Shown here: piece after piece, positions 1 to 8,399 of the stretch
Layout of the letters: each line of letters starts with the position of its first letter
Position numbering within the stretch: the stretch's first letter is position 1
Assembly: GCF_900105075.1 (NCBI RefSeq)
Contig: NZ_FNSK01000003.1
Coordinates: 1 to 64,000 of the forward strand
Reading direction: 5' to 3'
Length of the DNA stretch: 64,000 nucleotides
From: Rhodobacter sp. 24-YEA-8
Lineage (GTDB): Bacteria > Pseudomonadota > Alphaproteobacteria > Rhodobacterales > Rhodobacteraceae
Program-made: the position numbers and the translations under genes
The notes under the pieces: model-generated
What the model was told of the DNA's origin: nothing
Databases searched by the model: none
What the model saw: only the letters and a program-made list of their open reading frames with translations

Positions 1-1458
1 GAAGCAAAATTCAGCAATGAGCCGGTTTCCGGCCCGGCGCAGAGCTTCTCGGTCGGAACCGTCGCGCTGGTCGATCAGGCGGCCAAAGCCGCAGGCGCCG
101 CCTTCCAGGCCTATGCCGGCACCTCGCGCGAGACCCGCGCCGCCTTCCTTGAAAAGATCGCCGAAGAAATCGAGTCAAGGGCGGAGGCGATCACCGAAAT
201 CGGCAGCCGTGAAACCGGCCTGCCTGCCGCCCGACTTGAAGGCGAACGCGGCCGGACAGTCGGGCAATTGCTGCTTTTCGCGGCGCATATCCGCTCTGGC
301 GAGCATCTGGACCTGCGCTATGACGCCGCCCAACCGGATCGCAAACCGGCACCGCGCCCCGAGATCCGCCTTGTTCAGCGCCCGGTCGGCCCGGTCGCGG
401 TCTTCGGTGCCTCAAACTTCCCGCTCGCCTTTTCGACCGCAGGCGGCGACACCGCAGCGGCGCTGGCCGCCGGTTGTCCGGTCGTCGTGAAAGGCCATTC
501 GGCCCATCCGGGCACGGCCGAAATCATCGCCGAAGCCATCCTGTCGGCGATCACGGCCTGCGGCCTCAATCCCGGGATTTTCAACCTGATCCAGGGCGGA
601 CGCCGCGATGTCGGCTCGACCCTGGTGCAGCATCCGCAGATCAAGGCGGTCGGCTTCACCGGATCGCTTGCCGGCGGACGCGCCCTTTTCGACCTTTGCG
701 CGCAGCGCCCGGATCCGATCCCCTTCTTCGGTGAGCTTGGCTCGGTCAACCCGATGTTCATTCTGCCTGCCGCAGCCTCGACCCGCGCCGCAGAGATCGG
801 CACCGGCTGGGCCGGCTCTCTGACCATGGGGGCCGGCCAGTTCTGCACCAATCCCGGCATCGCGATTGTGATCGATGGCGCGGCGGCGGACGTCCTGACC
901 GCGGCAGCGGTTGCCGCTTTGGCCAAAGCCGAACCGCAGGCGATGCTGACCACTGGCATTGCCGATGCCTGCCGCTCCGGCATCCGCCATTTCCACGACC
1001 ACCCCTCTGTCCGCATCCTGCATGAGGACATCCGTGAGGGCCGCGAGGCCGGCGCCTGCCTCTATGAAGTCAGTGGAGCTGATTTCCTCGCCGATCACAG
1101 CCTCTCGGAAGAGGTGTTCGGCCCGGTCGGTCTGGTGGTGCGCGTCGGCTCGACCGAAGAGATGCTTCAGCTTGCCGAATGCTTCGAGGGCCAGCTGACC
1201 GCAACGCTGCATATGGACGTCCCTGACGGCGAAACCGTCAGAGCCCTGCTGCCGGTGCTGGAACGCAAGGCGGGGCGGATCCTCGCCAATGGCTTCCCCA
1301 CAGGCGTCGAGGTTGTGGGCGCCATGGTCCATGGCGGCCCCTGGCCCGCCTCGACGAATTTCGGCGCAACTTCGGTCGGAACCATGGCGATCCGCCGCTT
1401 CCTGCGACCGCTTTCGCTGCAGAATATCCCGGAGGCGCTAACAGCCTATATGGCTTAG
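1..1458 (+). CDS. aldehyde dehydrogenase, 2,5-dioxovalerate (ketoglutarate semialdehyde) type, 5' partial
   Basis: NAD(P)-dependent aldehyde dehydrogenase whose N-terminus lies before the window; 485 codons are present and the family is about 520 residues, so roughly 40 are missing. Reading frame 1 is open from base 1 to the TAG at 1456-1458. The substrate-binding stretch SNFPLAFSTAGGDTAAALA, the glutamate motif FFGELGSVNP and the catalytic cysteine in GQFCTNPG (Cys codon 844-846) are all present. The SNFPLAFSTAGGD signature is typical of enzymes oxidising 2,5-dioxopentanoate to 2-oxoglutarate in pentose, hydroxyproline or sugar-acid catabolism. That substrate is inferred from family resemblance; the fold and chemistry are secure. 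Its operon partners must lie to the left. The next gene is on the opposite strand. Confidence 0.9.
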   Translation, partial: EAKFSNEPVSGPAQSFSVGTVALVDQAAKAAGAAFQAYAGTSRETRAAFLEKIAEEIESRAEAITEIGSRETGLPAARLEGERGRTVGQLLLFAAHIRSGEHLDLRYDAAQPDRKPAPRPEIRLVQRPVGPVAVFGASNFPLAFSTAGGDTAAALAAGCPVVVKGHSAHPGTAEIIAEAILSAITACGLNPGIFNLIQGGRRDVGSTLVQHPQIKAVGFTGSLAGGRALFDLCAQRPDPIPFFGELGSVNPMFILPAAASTRAAEIGTGWAGSLTMGAGQFCTNPGIAIVIDGAAADVLTAAAVAALAKAEPQAMLTTGIADACRSGIRHFHDHPSVRILHEDIREGREAGACLYEVSGADFLADHSLSEEVFGPVGLVVRVGSTEEMLQLAECFEGQLTATLHMDVPDGETVRALLPVLERKAGRILANGFPTGVEVVGAMVHGGPWPASTNFGATSVGTMAIRRFLRPLSLQNIPEALTAYMA

Positions 1459-1690
1459 CATTTCTGTGGTTTCCGTACATTGTGCAAGGCCTTTGCTCTT
1501 GGGACAGGTGACCGAGTTAGGTCATCCTTGAGACATGAACAAAACGCATCGAAGGCCCGCCGTCAGAGTAGCGCTATAAGCTCGCGGCGGGTCAGGCAGG
1601 CCAAAGGCATCCCGCGGAGTCTGGTGAAAGACCAGGGTGAGCCATCATTGGACGAGGCCCCGGCCAGCCAGAGCTACAAGGCCCCTGTTT

Positions 1691-2506
1691 TCATCCTGTG
1701 TCGCCCGCCTTTTGCACCCCAAACGGACCTTTTCCCCGGCGATTGCGCAATCCTTTCAATGCCTCGCGTATGGTGGAAGCGAAGGAACTGGGAGCAATCA
1801 ACGCTATCCCAGTGCGCTTTCGGGTGAACCCAAATACCGTCAGCCTGGCCGCGCCTGGCTCGAAGTCACGGGCGAGGCTCCAGGATCTGGCATCGATCGA
1901 GGCGAAATCTGCGCTTCCTGTGATCACAGCCCGCACCGACTGGCGATGACTGCCTGTGGCGATTAGCCTCGCCTCATCTGCAAGCGCACGGCCCTGCTGC
2001 GCGAGATCATCGCGCAGCGCCATGATGCCCGAAAGCGAGTCTTCGGAATTAAACGCCATGACCAGATCGGCAAAACTGCGGGCGCGCGCATCGCGCATAC
2101 GGGCGGCATTTTCGGGGCGGCAAATCAGGGCGCTGGAATAGGCCGCGCCGCTGCAGCCGTCGATACCGTCGTAATCCAGCTGACCCACACGTTCGCGCCC
2201 CGGGAAGGAATTGTGGTCCAGCACCCCATGGCAGATCTCGGCAAGCAGCAGCGCCGGATGGTGCCAGACCGCCGTGAAATCCAGATCATCGGGGGCAAGC
2301 TGCGCCGGATCAGGGGCCAGCAACCGCCCCCCGGGGCCCCGGATCCCGCCTGGCACAGGTGGCAAATCGCGGTTGCGACGGACAAGCCGGGCCGGGGCCG
2401 CAAGACCAGCGGCATGCAAAACGGGCCGGATGTCAGCCCAGGCCGCGTCATTCGCCGCCTGGGCCTCGGGCCAGTCATACATGCCGAAAGAAACCACAAG
2501 GCTCAT
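1691..2506 (-). CDS. PhnD-like (phosphate/phosphonate-type) substrate-binding protein, no signal peptide
   Basis: A 271-residue protein that starts MSLVVSFGMYDWPEAQAA. The GMYDWPEAQAANDAAW opening and the later DFTAVWHHPALLLAEICHG and IDARSW segments resemble PhnD-type periplasmic binding proteins. The frame is open further upstream, but the start at 2506 is preferred because it overlaps the TGA of the desaturase gene by four bases (ATGA), a mark of translational coupling. No hydrophobic signal is seen, so it may be a soluble cytoplasmic member of the superfamily or use a non-classical route. It is the last gene of the minus-strand set with monooxygenase and peptide-type importer. Ligand unknown. 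Confidence 0.72.
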   Translation of the reverse strand: MSLVVSFGMYDWPEAQAANDAAWADIRPVLHAAGLAAPARLVRRNRDLPPVPGGIRGPGGRLLAPDPAQLAPDDLDFTAVWHHPALLLAEICHGVLDHNSFPGRERVGQLDYDGIDGCSGAAYSSALICRPENAARMRDARARSFADLVMAFNSEDSLSGIMALRDDLAQQGRALADEARLIATGSHRQSVRAVITGSADFASIDARSWSLARDFEPGAARLTVFGFTRKRTGIALIAPSSFASTIREALKGLRNRRGKGPFGVQKAGDTG

Positions 2507-3453
2507 GGCGCGTCCCCTTTCCCGTCTTGGTTTCGACGCCAGCGCGGATGCGGAACCGGCTCTTTCACTTTCCAAGCGAAGCGCCGCAGGATGCTGAAAT
2601 AGCTGGGAAATACATAGCCCCCATTCAGCCGCGCCCAGTCGCCGCGCGCCGCGCGATAGGTGGCGGGCAGCCGATACCAGGGCACACGCGGCAATTTGTG
2701 ATGCACAAAATGCAGGTTGTTGTAAAGAAACAGCGGCGCCAGAACCGAGCGCTCGACGATGATCGTGCGGCCGTTCGGATCTTCGGCCCATTGATGTTCG
2801 CAATAGGTGCGGATCGCCAGTAGACCCAGCCCGATCCAGCCCGGGACCAGCACATAAAGCCAGGCCGGGATCCCCATACCAAACTGGATGAAGGCCAGCA
2901 CCGGCACGAGACCTGCAAGATGATGCGCCCAGGCGTTGCGGATCCTGGAATCCCCCGCCGCGATGCGGCGCATCTCGGCCAGGGTAAAGCCTGTCACCGC
3001 AAACCAGGGCCCGATCACCACCCGCCCGATCAGCGTATTATTCGCGATCCGCGCCGCCCGCAGGAGGCGCGGCATCCCGAGCCAGTCGAACAGGGCGATG
3101 TAATAGCTTTCGGGATCATCATGCGGGTCGGTCAGGCGCTCATCATTATGATGCTGCAAATGGGTCAGCTTATAGCTGCGATAGGGGTAAAAGATCCCGA
3201 TCGGCAGCCAGACCAGCGCCTCGTTGAGCCGCGCATTTCGGGTTGGGTGGCCATGCAGCACCTCATGCTGCAAAGAAGAATGCAGCGCGACAGTGACCCC
3301 GATGACAATCAGCGCCAGCCAGGGCGCCAGCGGATAAAGCCAGAACCCGGCCCAGAGCCAGAGCCCGTAGCACAAGGTCAGCAAGCCCCATGTCGGCCAT
3401 TCGAACGGCGGCGGCACCCGGCTTGCGCGCGGCAGATCAGGCAATGTGGTCAT
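2503..3453 (-). CDS. membrane fatty acid desaturase-type di-iron protein
   Basis: A 316-residue integral membrane protein with the three histidine clusters of membrane desaturases and hydroxylases: HSSLQHEVLHGH (residues 58-69), HLQHH (98-102) and HFVHH (248-252). Hydrophobic segments lie around residues 22-56, 145-160 and 183-215. These histidines hold a non-haem di-iron centre that activates O2. The substrate cannot be read from sequence; acyl lipids, carotenoid-like or other apolar compounds are possible. The gene lies 8 bases downstream of the DppC-like permease stop codon and overlaps the PhnD-like gene by four bases, so it is part of the same transcription unit. A desaturase inside an importer/monooxygenase operon is unusual. 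Confidence 0.82.
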   Translation of the reverse strand: MTTLPDLPRASRVPPPFEWPTWGLLTLCYGLWLWAGFWLYPLAPWLALIVIGVTVALHSSLQHEVLHGHPTRNARLNEALVWLPIGIFYPYRSYKLTHLQHHNDERLTDPHDDPESYYIALFDWLGMPRLLRAARIANNTLIGRVVIGPWFAVTGFTLAEMRRIAAGDSRIRNAWAHHLAGLVPVLAFIQFGMGIPAWLYVLVPGWIGLGLLAIRTYCEHQWAEDPNGRTIIVERSVLAPLFLYNNLHFVHHKLPRVPWYRLPATYRAARGDWARLNGGYVFPSYFSILRRFAWKVKEPVPHPRWRRNQDGKGDAP

Positions 3454-3461
3454 GAGGCCTC

Positions 3462-4271
3462 TCAGTCATCGAATGCGCCAAGCCCCTCGGCGATCAGGTT
3501 GCTGGAGATCACCAGCGACACAATCGCCAAGGCGGGGAAAGTCGCCACCCACCAGATGCCCGCCGTCAGCAGCCCATAGGAGTCGGCCACCGCAAGCCCC
3601 CAGTCGGTCGAGGGAGGTTGCAGCCCGAGGCCCAGAAAGCTCAGCGTCGAAATGGTGAAAAACGCATAGCCAAGGCGCGTCATCGCCTCGATCAGCACGA
3701 CCTGGCGGATATTGGGCAAGATCTCGCGAAACATCACACCAAAGGCGGATTCACCGCAGATCCGCGCTGAAATGGCATAGTCTTTGGCCGCCTCGACCCG
3801 GACGGCGGCGCGAATGGTGCGCGCGACAAGGGGTGTGTAGATCACCGTGATCACCAGCGTCACCGTCAGCGGCGAGCCGCCCAGCGTTGTCAGAACCAGC
3901 ATAGCCGTCACGATCAGCGGCATGGCCAGCAATGTATCAAGGATCCGGCTGAACACCGCATCGGCCCAGCCCCCGAGATAGCCAAGCACCAGCCCGAGGA
4001 TCACTCCAAGCGCCACTCCGGCCAGGGTTGCGGGCGGCGCGGTGGTCAGGATCGGGCGCGCGCCGGTCAACACGCGCGAGAACACATCGCGGCCCAGCAT
4101 ATCGGTGCCGAACCAGAACTCAGCCGAGGGAGGCTCCATCGTGCGCAGGATATTGTCGGCATAGGCATCCTGCGGTGCGATCACCCCGGCAAAGAATGCG
4201 CAGAACAGCCAGAAGGCAAGGATCACGAGGCCGATGATCAAAGGGGCGCGCGAGGCGCGGGAGCGTGTCAT
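3462..4271 (-). CDS. ABC importer permease, DppC/OppC-like
   Basis: A 269-residue inner-membrane subunit of an oligopeptide/nickel-class importer. It has an N-terminal membrane helix (LIIGLVILAFWLFCAFFAGV), the DppC-type loop FGTDMLGRDVFSRVL and an EAA-like loop (ICGESAFGVMFREILPNI) that docks on the ATPase. The ATG at 4271 overlaps the stop of the DppB-like gene by four bases. It pairs with the 4268-5224 permease, the 5270-6943 binding protein and the divergently encoded fused ATPase. Substrate specificity is unknown. Confidence 0.9.
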   Translation of the reverse strand: MTRSRASRAPLIIGLVILAFWLFCAFFAGVIAPQDAYADNILRTMEPPSAEFWFGTDMLGRDVFSRVLTGARPILTTAPPATLAGVALGVILGLVLGYLGGWADAVFSRILDTLLAMPLIVTAMLVLTTLGGSPLTVTLVITVIYTPLVARTIRAAVRVEAAKDYAISARICGESAFGVMFREILPNIRQVVLIEAMTRLGYAFFTISTLSFLGLGLQPPSTDWGLAVADSYGLLTAGIWWVATFPALAIVSLVISSNLIAEGLGAFDD

Positions 4272-5224
4272 CCGCCTGGCCTTTCGCGCTGCCGCGGATC
4301 GAGGATCAGTTGCAAGAGATCCCCAAGCAATGTGACCACGGCGTAAATCACGACCATAGCCAGCACGCCCGCCTGCAACGTCGGATAATCACGGCCCTTT
4401 GCCGCCTGCGCCACCAATGCGCCCAGCCCCTGGATGTTGAAAAGCGCCTCGATCACCACGATCCCGCCGAGAAGGTTCGAGATCTGCGTTGCCAGAACCG
4501 CAACCGCCGGGGCCAGCGCATTGGGCAGGATATGGCGCAAAAGCACGATGCGGAACGGCAGGCCCTTCAGGATCGCAGCGCGGGTGAAATCGGCCTCACT
4601 GGCGCGGATTACGCCGGCGCGCACGATGCGGGCGATATAGCCAAGCAGGTTGATCACCAGGGGCAGTGCAGGCAGGATCAGGTGGCGCAGTGTCTCGGCC
4701 GCGCCCGCGCCGTCGGGCGGGCCCGAGACCGGCAGCCAGCCCAGCCAGAGGCTGAACAGGATCACCAGAAGCAGCGCAGTGACGAAATCCGGCACCGTTG
4801 CAAGCGAGATGCCGGTCAGAAGGATCACCCGGTCAATCAGCTTTCCCTTTCGGAGCCCCGCCCATATTCCTGCCGCCATGGCCAGCGGAACCAGCAGCCC
4901 AACCACCACCAGCGCCAGCTGCGCCGATTGTGCCATCGCCGCCCAAAGCATCGGCGCCACCGGCTGGCCATGCGAAAGCGAGACGCCGAGGGATCCCTCG
5001 AACAGCCCGCCGAACCAGCGCAGATATTGCAGATGCGCCGGCTGATCGGTGCCCAGCCTTGCATTCAGTGCCGCCACCGCCTCGGGCGCGGCAAACGGCC
5101 CGAGCACCGCCCGACCGATATCGCCGGGCAAAAGCTGGCAGGCCGCGAAAACCAGCAGGCTCGCGAGAAACAGGGTCACAAGGGTCGTGGTCAGCCTGCG
5201 CAGCAGGAACGTCCGAAGCAGCAT
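4268..5224 (-). CDS. ABC importer permease, DppB/OppB-like
   Basis: A 318-residue polytopic permease. It begins MLLRTFLLRRLTTTLVTLFLASLLVF, the typical OppB/DppB opening with one signal-anchor helix, followed by the QLLPGD motif. The cytoplasmic coupling loop is near RASEADFTRAAILKGLP. It forms the channel with the DppC-like subunit whose gene overlaps its 3' end by four bases. A GC-rich hairpin followed by a T-run separates it from the upstream binding-protein gene, so it is probably expressed below the binding protein. Confidence 0.9.
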   Translation of the reverse strand: MLLRTFLLRRLTTTLVTLFLASLLVFAACQLLPGDIGRAVLGPFAAPEAVAALNARLGTDQPAHLQYLRWFGGLFEGSLGVSLSHGQPVAPMLWAAMAQSAQLALVVVGLLVPLAMAAGIWAGLRKGKLIDRVILLTGISLATVPDFVTALLLVILFSLWLGWLPVSGPPDGAGAAETLRHLILPALPLVINLLGYIARIVRAGVIRASEADFTRAAILKGLPFRIVLLRHILPNALAPAVAVLATQISNLLGGIVVIEALFNIQGLGALVAQAAKGRDYPTLQAGVLAMVVIYAVVTLLGDLLQLILDPRQRERPGG

Positions 5225-5244
5225 TTACCGAAAAAACCAGCGTT

Positions 5245-5264
5245 GGGGGGGCCGAGGCCCCCCG
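5245..5264 (-). terminator. intra-operon terminator or attenuator hairpin
   Basis: Between the binding-protein stop (5270) and the permease start (5224). On the minus strand the eight-base arms GGGGGGCC and GGCCCCCC enclose two bases, and after about ten bases a run of six T follows (plus strand aaaaaa at 5231-5236). A leaky terminator at this place would give more binding protein than permease, as is common in importer operons. Confidence 0.6.
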
Positions 5265-5269
5265 TTCCG

Positions 5270-6943
5270 TCAGGCCACCCATGCGCGCGCGAGCAGCAGA
5301 TGCGAGATCGCCGTGAAGCGCACCCCCTCCACACGGCGGCTGGAGAAGCGGATGAACTTGTTGAAATAGGTGATGATCGCCGGGGTTTCCTCCAGCAGCA
5401 GGCGCTGGATTTTACCCGCCGCCTCACGCTGTGCCGCAAGGTCGCGCGCTTTCGCATAATCGACCAGCAGCGCGTCATATTCGGCGCTTTTGAACTGTGC
5501 CGAATTCCACGCCCCGTCACTGCGCAGGGTTGCGTTCAGGATGAGATCCGGCGTGCCACGATGGCCATAATCGGTGATACCGAGCGTCGAATCCAGCCAG
5601 GGCGATTCCCCGAACACCGCCTTGCCGTAATAGGCATCCTGCGGGATCAGGTTCAACTCGATCTCGATCCCCGCCTCTTTCAGCTGGTTTTGCAGCAAGA
5701 CGGAATATTCCGGGATCGAATAGGCGCGTTCAGTGGTCAGTGTCACCTTGAACCCATTGGGGACCCCCGCCTCACCCAAAAGCCGCTTTGCCTCGGTCAG
5801 ATCGCGATTCCTTTGCGGCACGCCGGGGTCGCTGGAGGCATAGATCGGCGCGAAGATGGAATCGTTGCCCTTGATCGCGCGGCCTTTGTAAAGCCCGTCC
5901 ACCACCGCATCACGATCGATGGCCAGGGCAAAGGCCCGGCGGATGCGGGCGTCTTTGAATTCAGCACTGTCGGTGCGCAGGTGGATGGTATCATTGCGAG
6001 TGCTGTCAACCGCCAGCACCCTGAGCGTCGGATCCTGCTCGACGGTCGAAGTCAGGCTGTTGACCTCGGGGATAACATCAACCTCGCCTGATTTCAGCGC
6101 GAGAAACTGCGCCTGCTGGTCATCGTAAAAGCGGATCTCTACCCGGTCAGGCAGCGCTTTTTCGCCCCAGTAATCTTCATTGCGGACAAAGCTGATGCCC
6201 CGCTGCGGCTGATAGCTGTCAAAGCGGAACGGGCCGGTGCCGATGAAGCTTTGCTCGTAATCGCCGGCATGATCAGCGGGCAGGATGATGGTCGCCACCA
6301 CGCTGGAAGAAACGTAATAGGGGAAATTCGCATTGGGCACATCGGGGCGGAACACCACCGTCAGCGGATCTTTCGCCGAGGTCGCCCCTTTGGACAGGAG
6401 CCCCCGGAAGGCCGACAGCGCCGAAGAGCCGTTATCCGGATCTGCCAGCCGCTCGAAGGTCGCGACAACATCGGCCGAGGTCACCTCGCGCCCGTCATGG
6501 AATTTCACGCCGGGGCGCAAATTGAAGACCCATTCAGAAAGATCTTCATTGGCCTCCCAGGACAAAGCAAGCTGCGGGACGAGGCCGTTTTCCGGGTCAT
6601 CCAGGATAAGATACTCACCAACCTGGCTCAGCACCCCGATCGAAGAACTGTCGGTCAGCAGCACCGGATTGAACGCCGCCGTCGGCTGGCCAAGGCCCAC
6701 GCGAATGGTGCCGCCGGGCTTGCCCTCGGCCAGCGCCGGGACCGTGCTGCCGAGCAGGCCAGTCACGCCAAGCGCCGACCCGATCCCGAGCGCGCCCGCG
6801 TATTTCAGCAGGTTGCGGCGGTCGAGATAGCCCTTGGCATGTTCATCCAGCGCGACATTCCACAGATCGGCGCGGGTATCGCGACCGAATGCGTCACGCA
6901 GGCGCGCGATCAGTGGGGCAGTGAGGCGGGTATTGCGGGTCAT
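5270..6943 (-). CDS. Tat-exported family 5 extracellular solute-binding protein
   Basis: A 557-residue periplasmic binding protein of the peptide/nickel/oligopeptide class (SBP_bac_5). An unusually long N-region (about 40 residues) precedes a twin-arginine motif DRRNLLKYAG (RR at 42-43), a hydrophobic stretch and an ALA cleavage region near residue 72. Export folded through Tat is therefore likely. The mature part has the family order: GGTIRVGLGQP, LSWEANEDLSEWVFNLRPGVKFHDG and IRRAFALAIDRDAVVDG. It delivers ligand to the two downstream permeases. The ligand is unknown; the neighbouring flavin monooxygenase suggests a small sulfur-, nitrogen- or carbon-source compound rather than a peptide. 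Confidence 0.92.
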   Translation of the reverse strand: MTRNTRLTAPLIARLRDAFGRDTRADLWNVALDEHAKGYLDRRNLLKYAGALGIGSALGVTGLLGSTVPALAEGKPGGTIRVGLGQPTAAFNPVLLTDSSSIGVLSQVGEYLILDDPENGLVPQLALSWEANEDLSEWVFNLRPGVKFHDGREVTSADVVATFERLADPDNGSSALSAFRGLLSKGATSAKDPLTVVFRPDVPNANFPYYVSSSVVATIILPADHAGDYEQSFIGTGPFRFDSYQPQRGISFVRNEDYWGEKALPDRVEIRFYDDQQAQFLALKSGEVDVIPEVNSLTSTVEQDPTLRVLAVDSTRNDTIHLRTDSAEFKDARIRRAFALAIDRDAVVDGLYKGRAIKGNDSIFAPIYASSDPGVPQRNRDLTEAKRLLGEAGVPNGFKVTLTTERAYSIPEYSVLLQNQLKEAGIEIELNLIPQDAYYGKAVFGESPWLDSTLGITDYGHRGTPDLILNATLRSDGAWNSAQFKSAEYDALLVDYAKARDLAAQREAAGKIQRLLLEETPAIITYFNKFIRFSSRRVEGVRFTAISHLLLARAWVA

Positions 6944-6966
6944 TGTGGTTACCTTTGTGAAGCGGG

Positions 6967-8310
6967 TCAGCGCGCAGTGGCGCGAAAACGGTTTTCGGCA
7001 GGGGCGAGACCAAGGCGGTCGCGGAAGGTGCCCGGCCCATACTCGGTTTGAAACAGGCCGCGGCGTTGCAGTTCGGGCACGACCAGCCGGGTGAAATCGC
7101 TCCAGTCGCCGGGCAGATGCGGGAACATCAGATTGAACCCGTCCACCGCGCCCGAGGTGAACCAGGCCTCGATTTCATCGGCGATCTGGCCGGGGGTGCC
7201 ACCGACAAAGTGCATCTCGCCACCGGCGGACATAAGCCGTGCGATCTCGATCACGCTCAGGCCCTTTTGTGCATGGTGGCGCACCCGTTCCAATGTGGTC
7301 TGGACGCCCTTGTACCCCTCGGCGGCGGGCAATTCGGGCAATGGACCATCGGGATCGACACCGTTCAGATCCAGCCCCGACCAGGTGGACAGAAGATCAA
7401 TCGACAGCCTGTCGGGCTGCAGGGCCTGCAGCGCCGCGAATTTCTCACGCGCCTCGTCCTGGCTGGCGGCAACCACCGGCTGAATGCCATGGAGGATCTT
7501 CAGGCTTTCAGGCCTGCGGCCCCGCGCGGACAGTCTTGCGTCCATATCGGCGCGATATGCCAGGCCCTCTTCGATGGTGCGCAGCGAGACGAATTGCACA
7601 TCCACATGTTCCGCCACGAAATTCTTGCCATCCTCAGAGGATCCGGCCTGAAATACCGGCAAATGGCCCTGCGGCGGGCGCGGCACGTTAAGCGGCCCGC
7701 GCACCCGGAAGAACTCGCCCTCGTGGCGCAGCTCATGCACCTTTGCGGGGGCGGCGATCTCGCCGCTTTCATGGTCGAACAGCAGGGCATCATCTTCCCA
7801 GCTGTCCCACAGATCGCGCAGAACCCGCACGAATTCATCGGCGCGGCGATAGCGGTCGGCATGGCGGAAAACATCCGCATGGCCGTAATTCTGCGCTTCG
7901 CTCGCCATGGCCGAAGTCACGACATTGATCGCCGCCCGTCCGCCGCTGATATGATCCCAGGAGGCGAACTGGCGCGCAAGATTATAGGGCTCGGAATAAG
8001 AGGAAGAGGCCGTCGAAACGAGGCCGATTTCCTGCGTCAGCGCCGAAAGCGCGCTCAGCAGGGTGATCGGCTCCAGCCGGGTATTGGCATAATGGCGAAG
8101 CGAGGATTTCGCCTCGGTCCAGACCGCTAGGTGATCGGCCACAAAGATGAAATCCAGCTTCGCCGCCTCGGCCTCACGCGCGAGACGGGCGTAGTAATCC
8201 AGCCCATAGACCTCGGCTGTTGGCGCATCAGCATGGCGCCAGGAAATCCGGTGATTGCCCTGCGGATTGTAGAAAAAGCCAGCGAGGAGAAGTCTTCGGG
8301 ACAAGATCAC
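6967..8310 (-). CDS. LLM-class flavin-dependent monooxygenase (NtaA/SnaA/DszA family)
   Basis: A 447-residue FMNH2-dependent monooxygenase of the bacterial-luciferase-like superfamily. Family marks include the N-terminal GFFYNPQGNHRISWRH, the active-site segment FIFVADHLAVW, SGGRAAINVVTS and the C-terminal FVGGTPGQIADEIEAWF. Relatives cleave nitrilotriacetate, dibenzothiophene sulfone or similar C-N/C-S bonds using reduced flavin from a separate reductase. No reductase gene is in the window, so one must come from elsewhere. It is the first gene of the minus-strand unit, 24 bases before the binding-protein gene start, which ties its substrate to the importer. The start at 8310 gives the usual family N-terminus. 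Confidence 0.88.
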   Translation of the reverse strand: MILSRRLLLAGFFYNPQGNHRISWRHADAPTAEVYGLDYYARLAREAEAAKLDFIFVADHLAVWTEAKSSLRHYANTRLEPITLLSALSALTQEIGLVSTASSSYSEPYNLARQFASWDHISGGRAAINVVTSAMASEAQNYGHADVFRHADRYRRADEFVRVLRDLWDSWEDDALLFDHESGEIAAPAKVHELRHEGEFFRVRGPLNVPRPPQGHLPVFQAGSSEDGKNFVAEHVDVQFVSLRTIEEGLAYRADMDARLSARGRRPESLKILHGIQPVVAASQDEAREKFAALQALQPDRLSIDLLSTWSGLDLNGVDPDGPLPELPAAEGYKGVQTTLERVRHHAQKGLSVIEIARLMSAGGEMHFVGGTPGQIADEIEAWFTSGAVDGFNLMFPHLPGDWSDFTRLVVPELQRRGLFQTEYGPGTFRDRLGLAPAENRFRATAR

Positions 8311-8399
8311 AGCTTTCGATTGAGTATTTTCTCAGTCCAGGTTTTAATCACGACTGAACTTGTAGTCTATTCTCTGTCGAGGCAGGAAAAGGGAAAGCG
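8311..8399. promoter_or_regulatory. divergent promoter region between monooxygenase and ATPase genes
   Basis: An 89-base AT-richer gap separates two divergently read genes of the same transport system, so it must hold both promoters. A ribosome-binding-like aggaaaagggaaag precedes the ATPase ATG at 8400. No clear operator could be assigned by eye. Confidence 0.45.

Noticed and set aside
1480..1827. Plus-strand open frame of 115 codons after the aldehyde dehydrogenase
   Set aside because: No conserved features; overlaps the PhnD-like gene on the other strand and has low-quality composition.
4265..6091. Open frame of 608 codons on the plus strand opposite the importer genes
   Set aside because: Overlaps two conserved genes fully, with Gln/Arg/His-rich nonsense composition.
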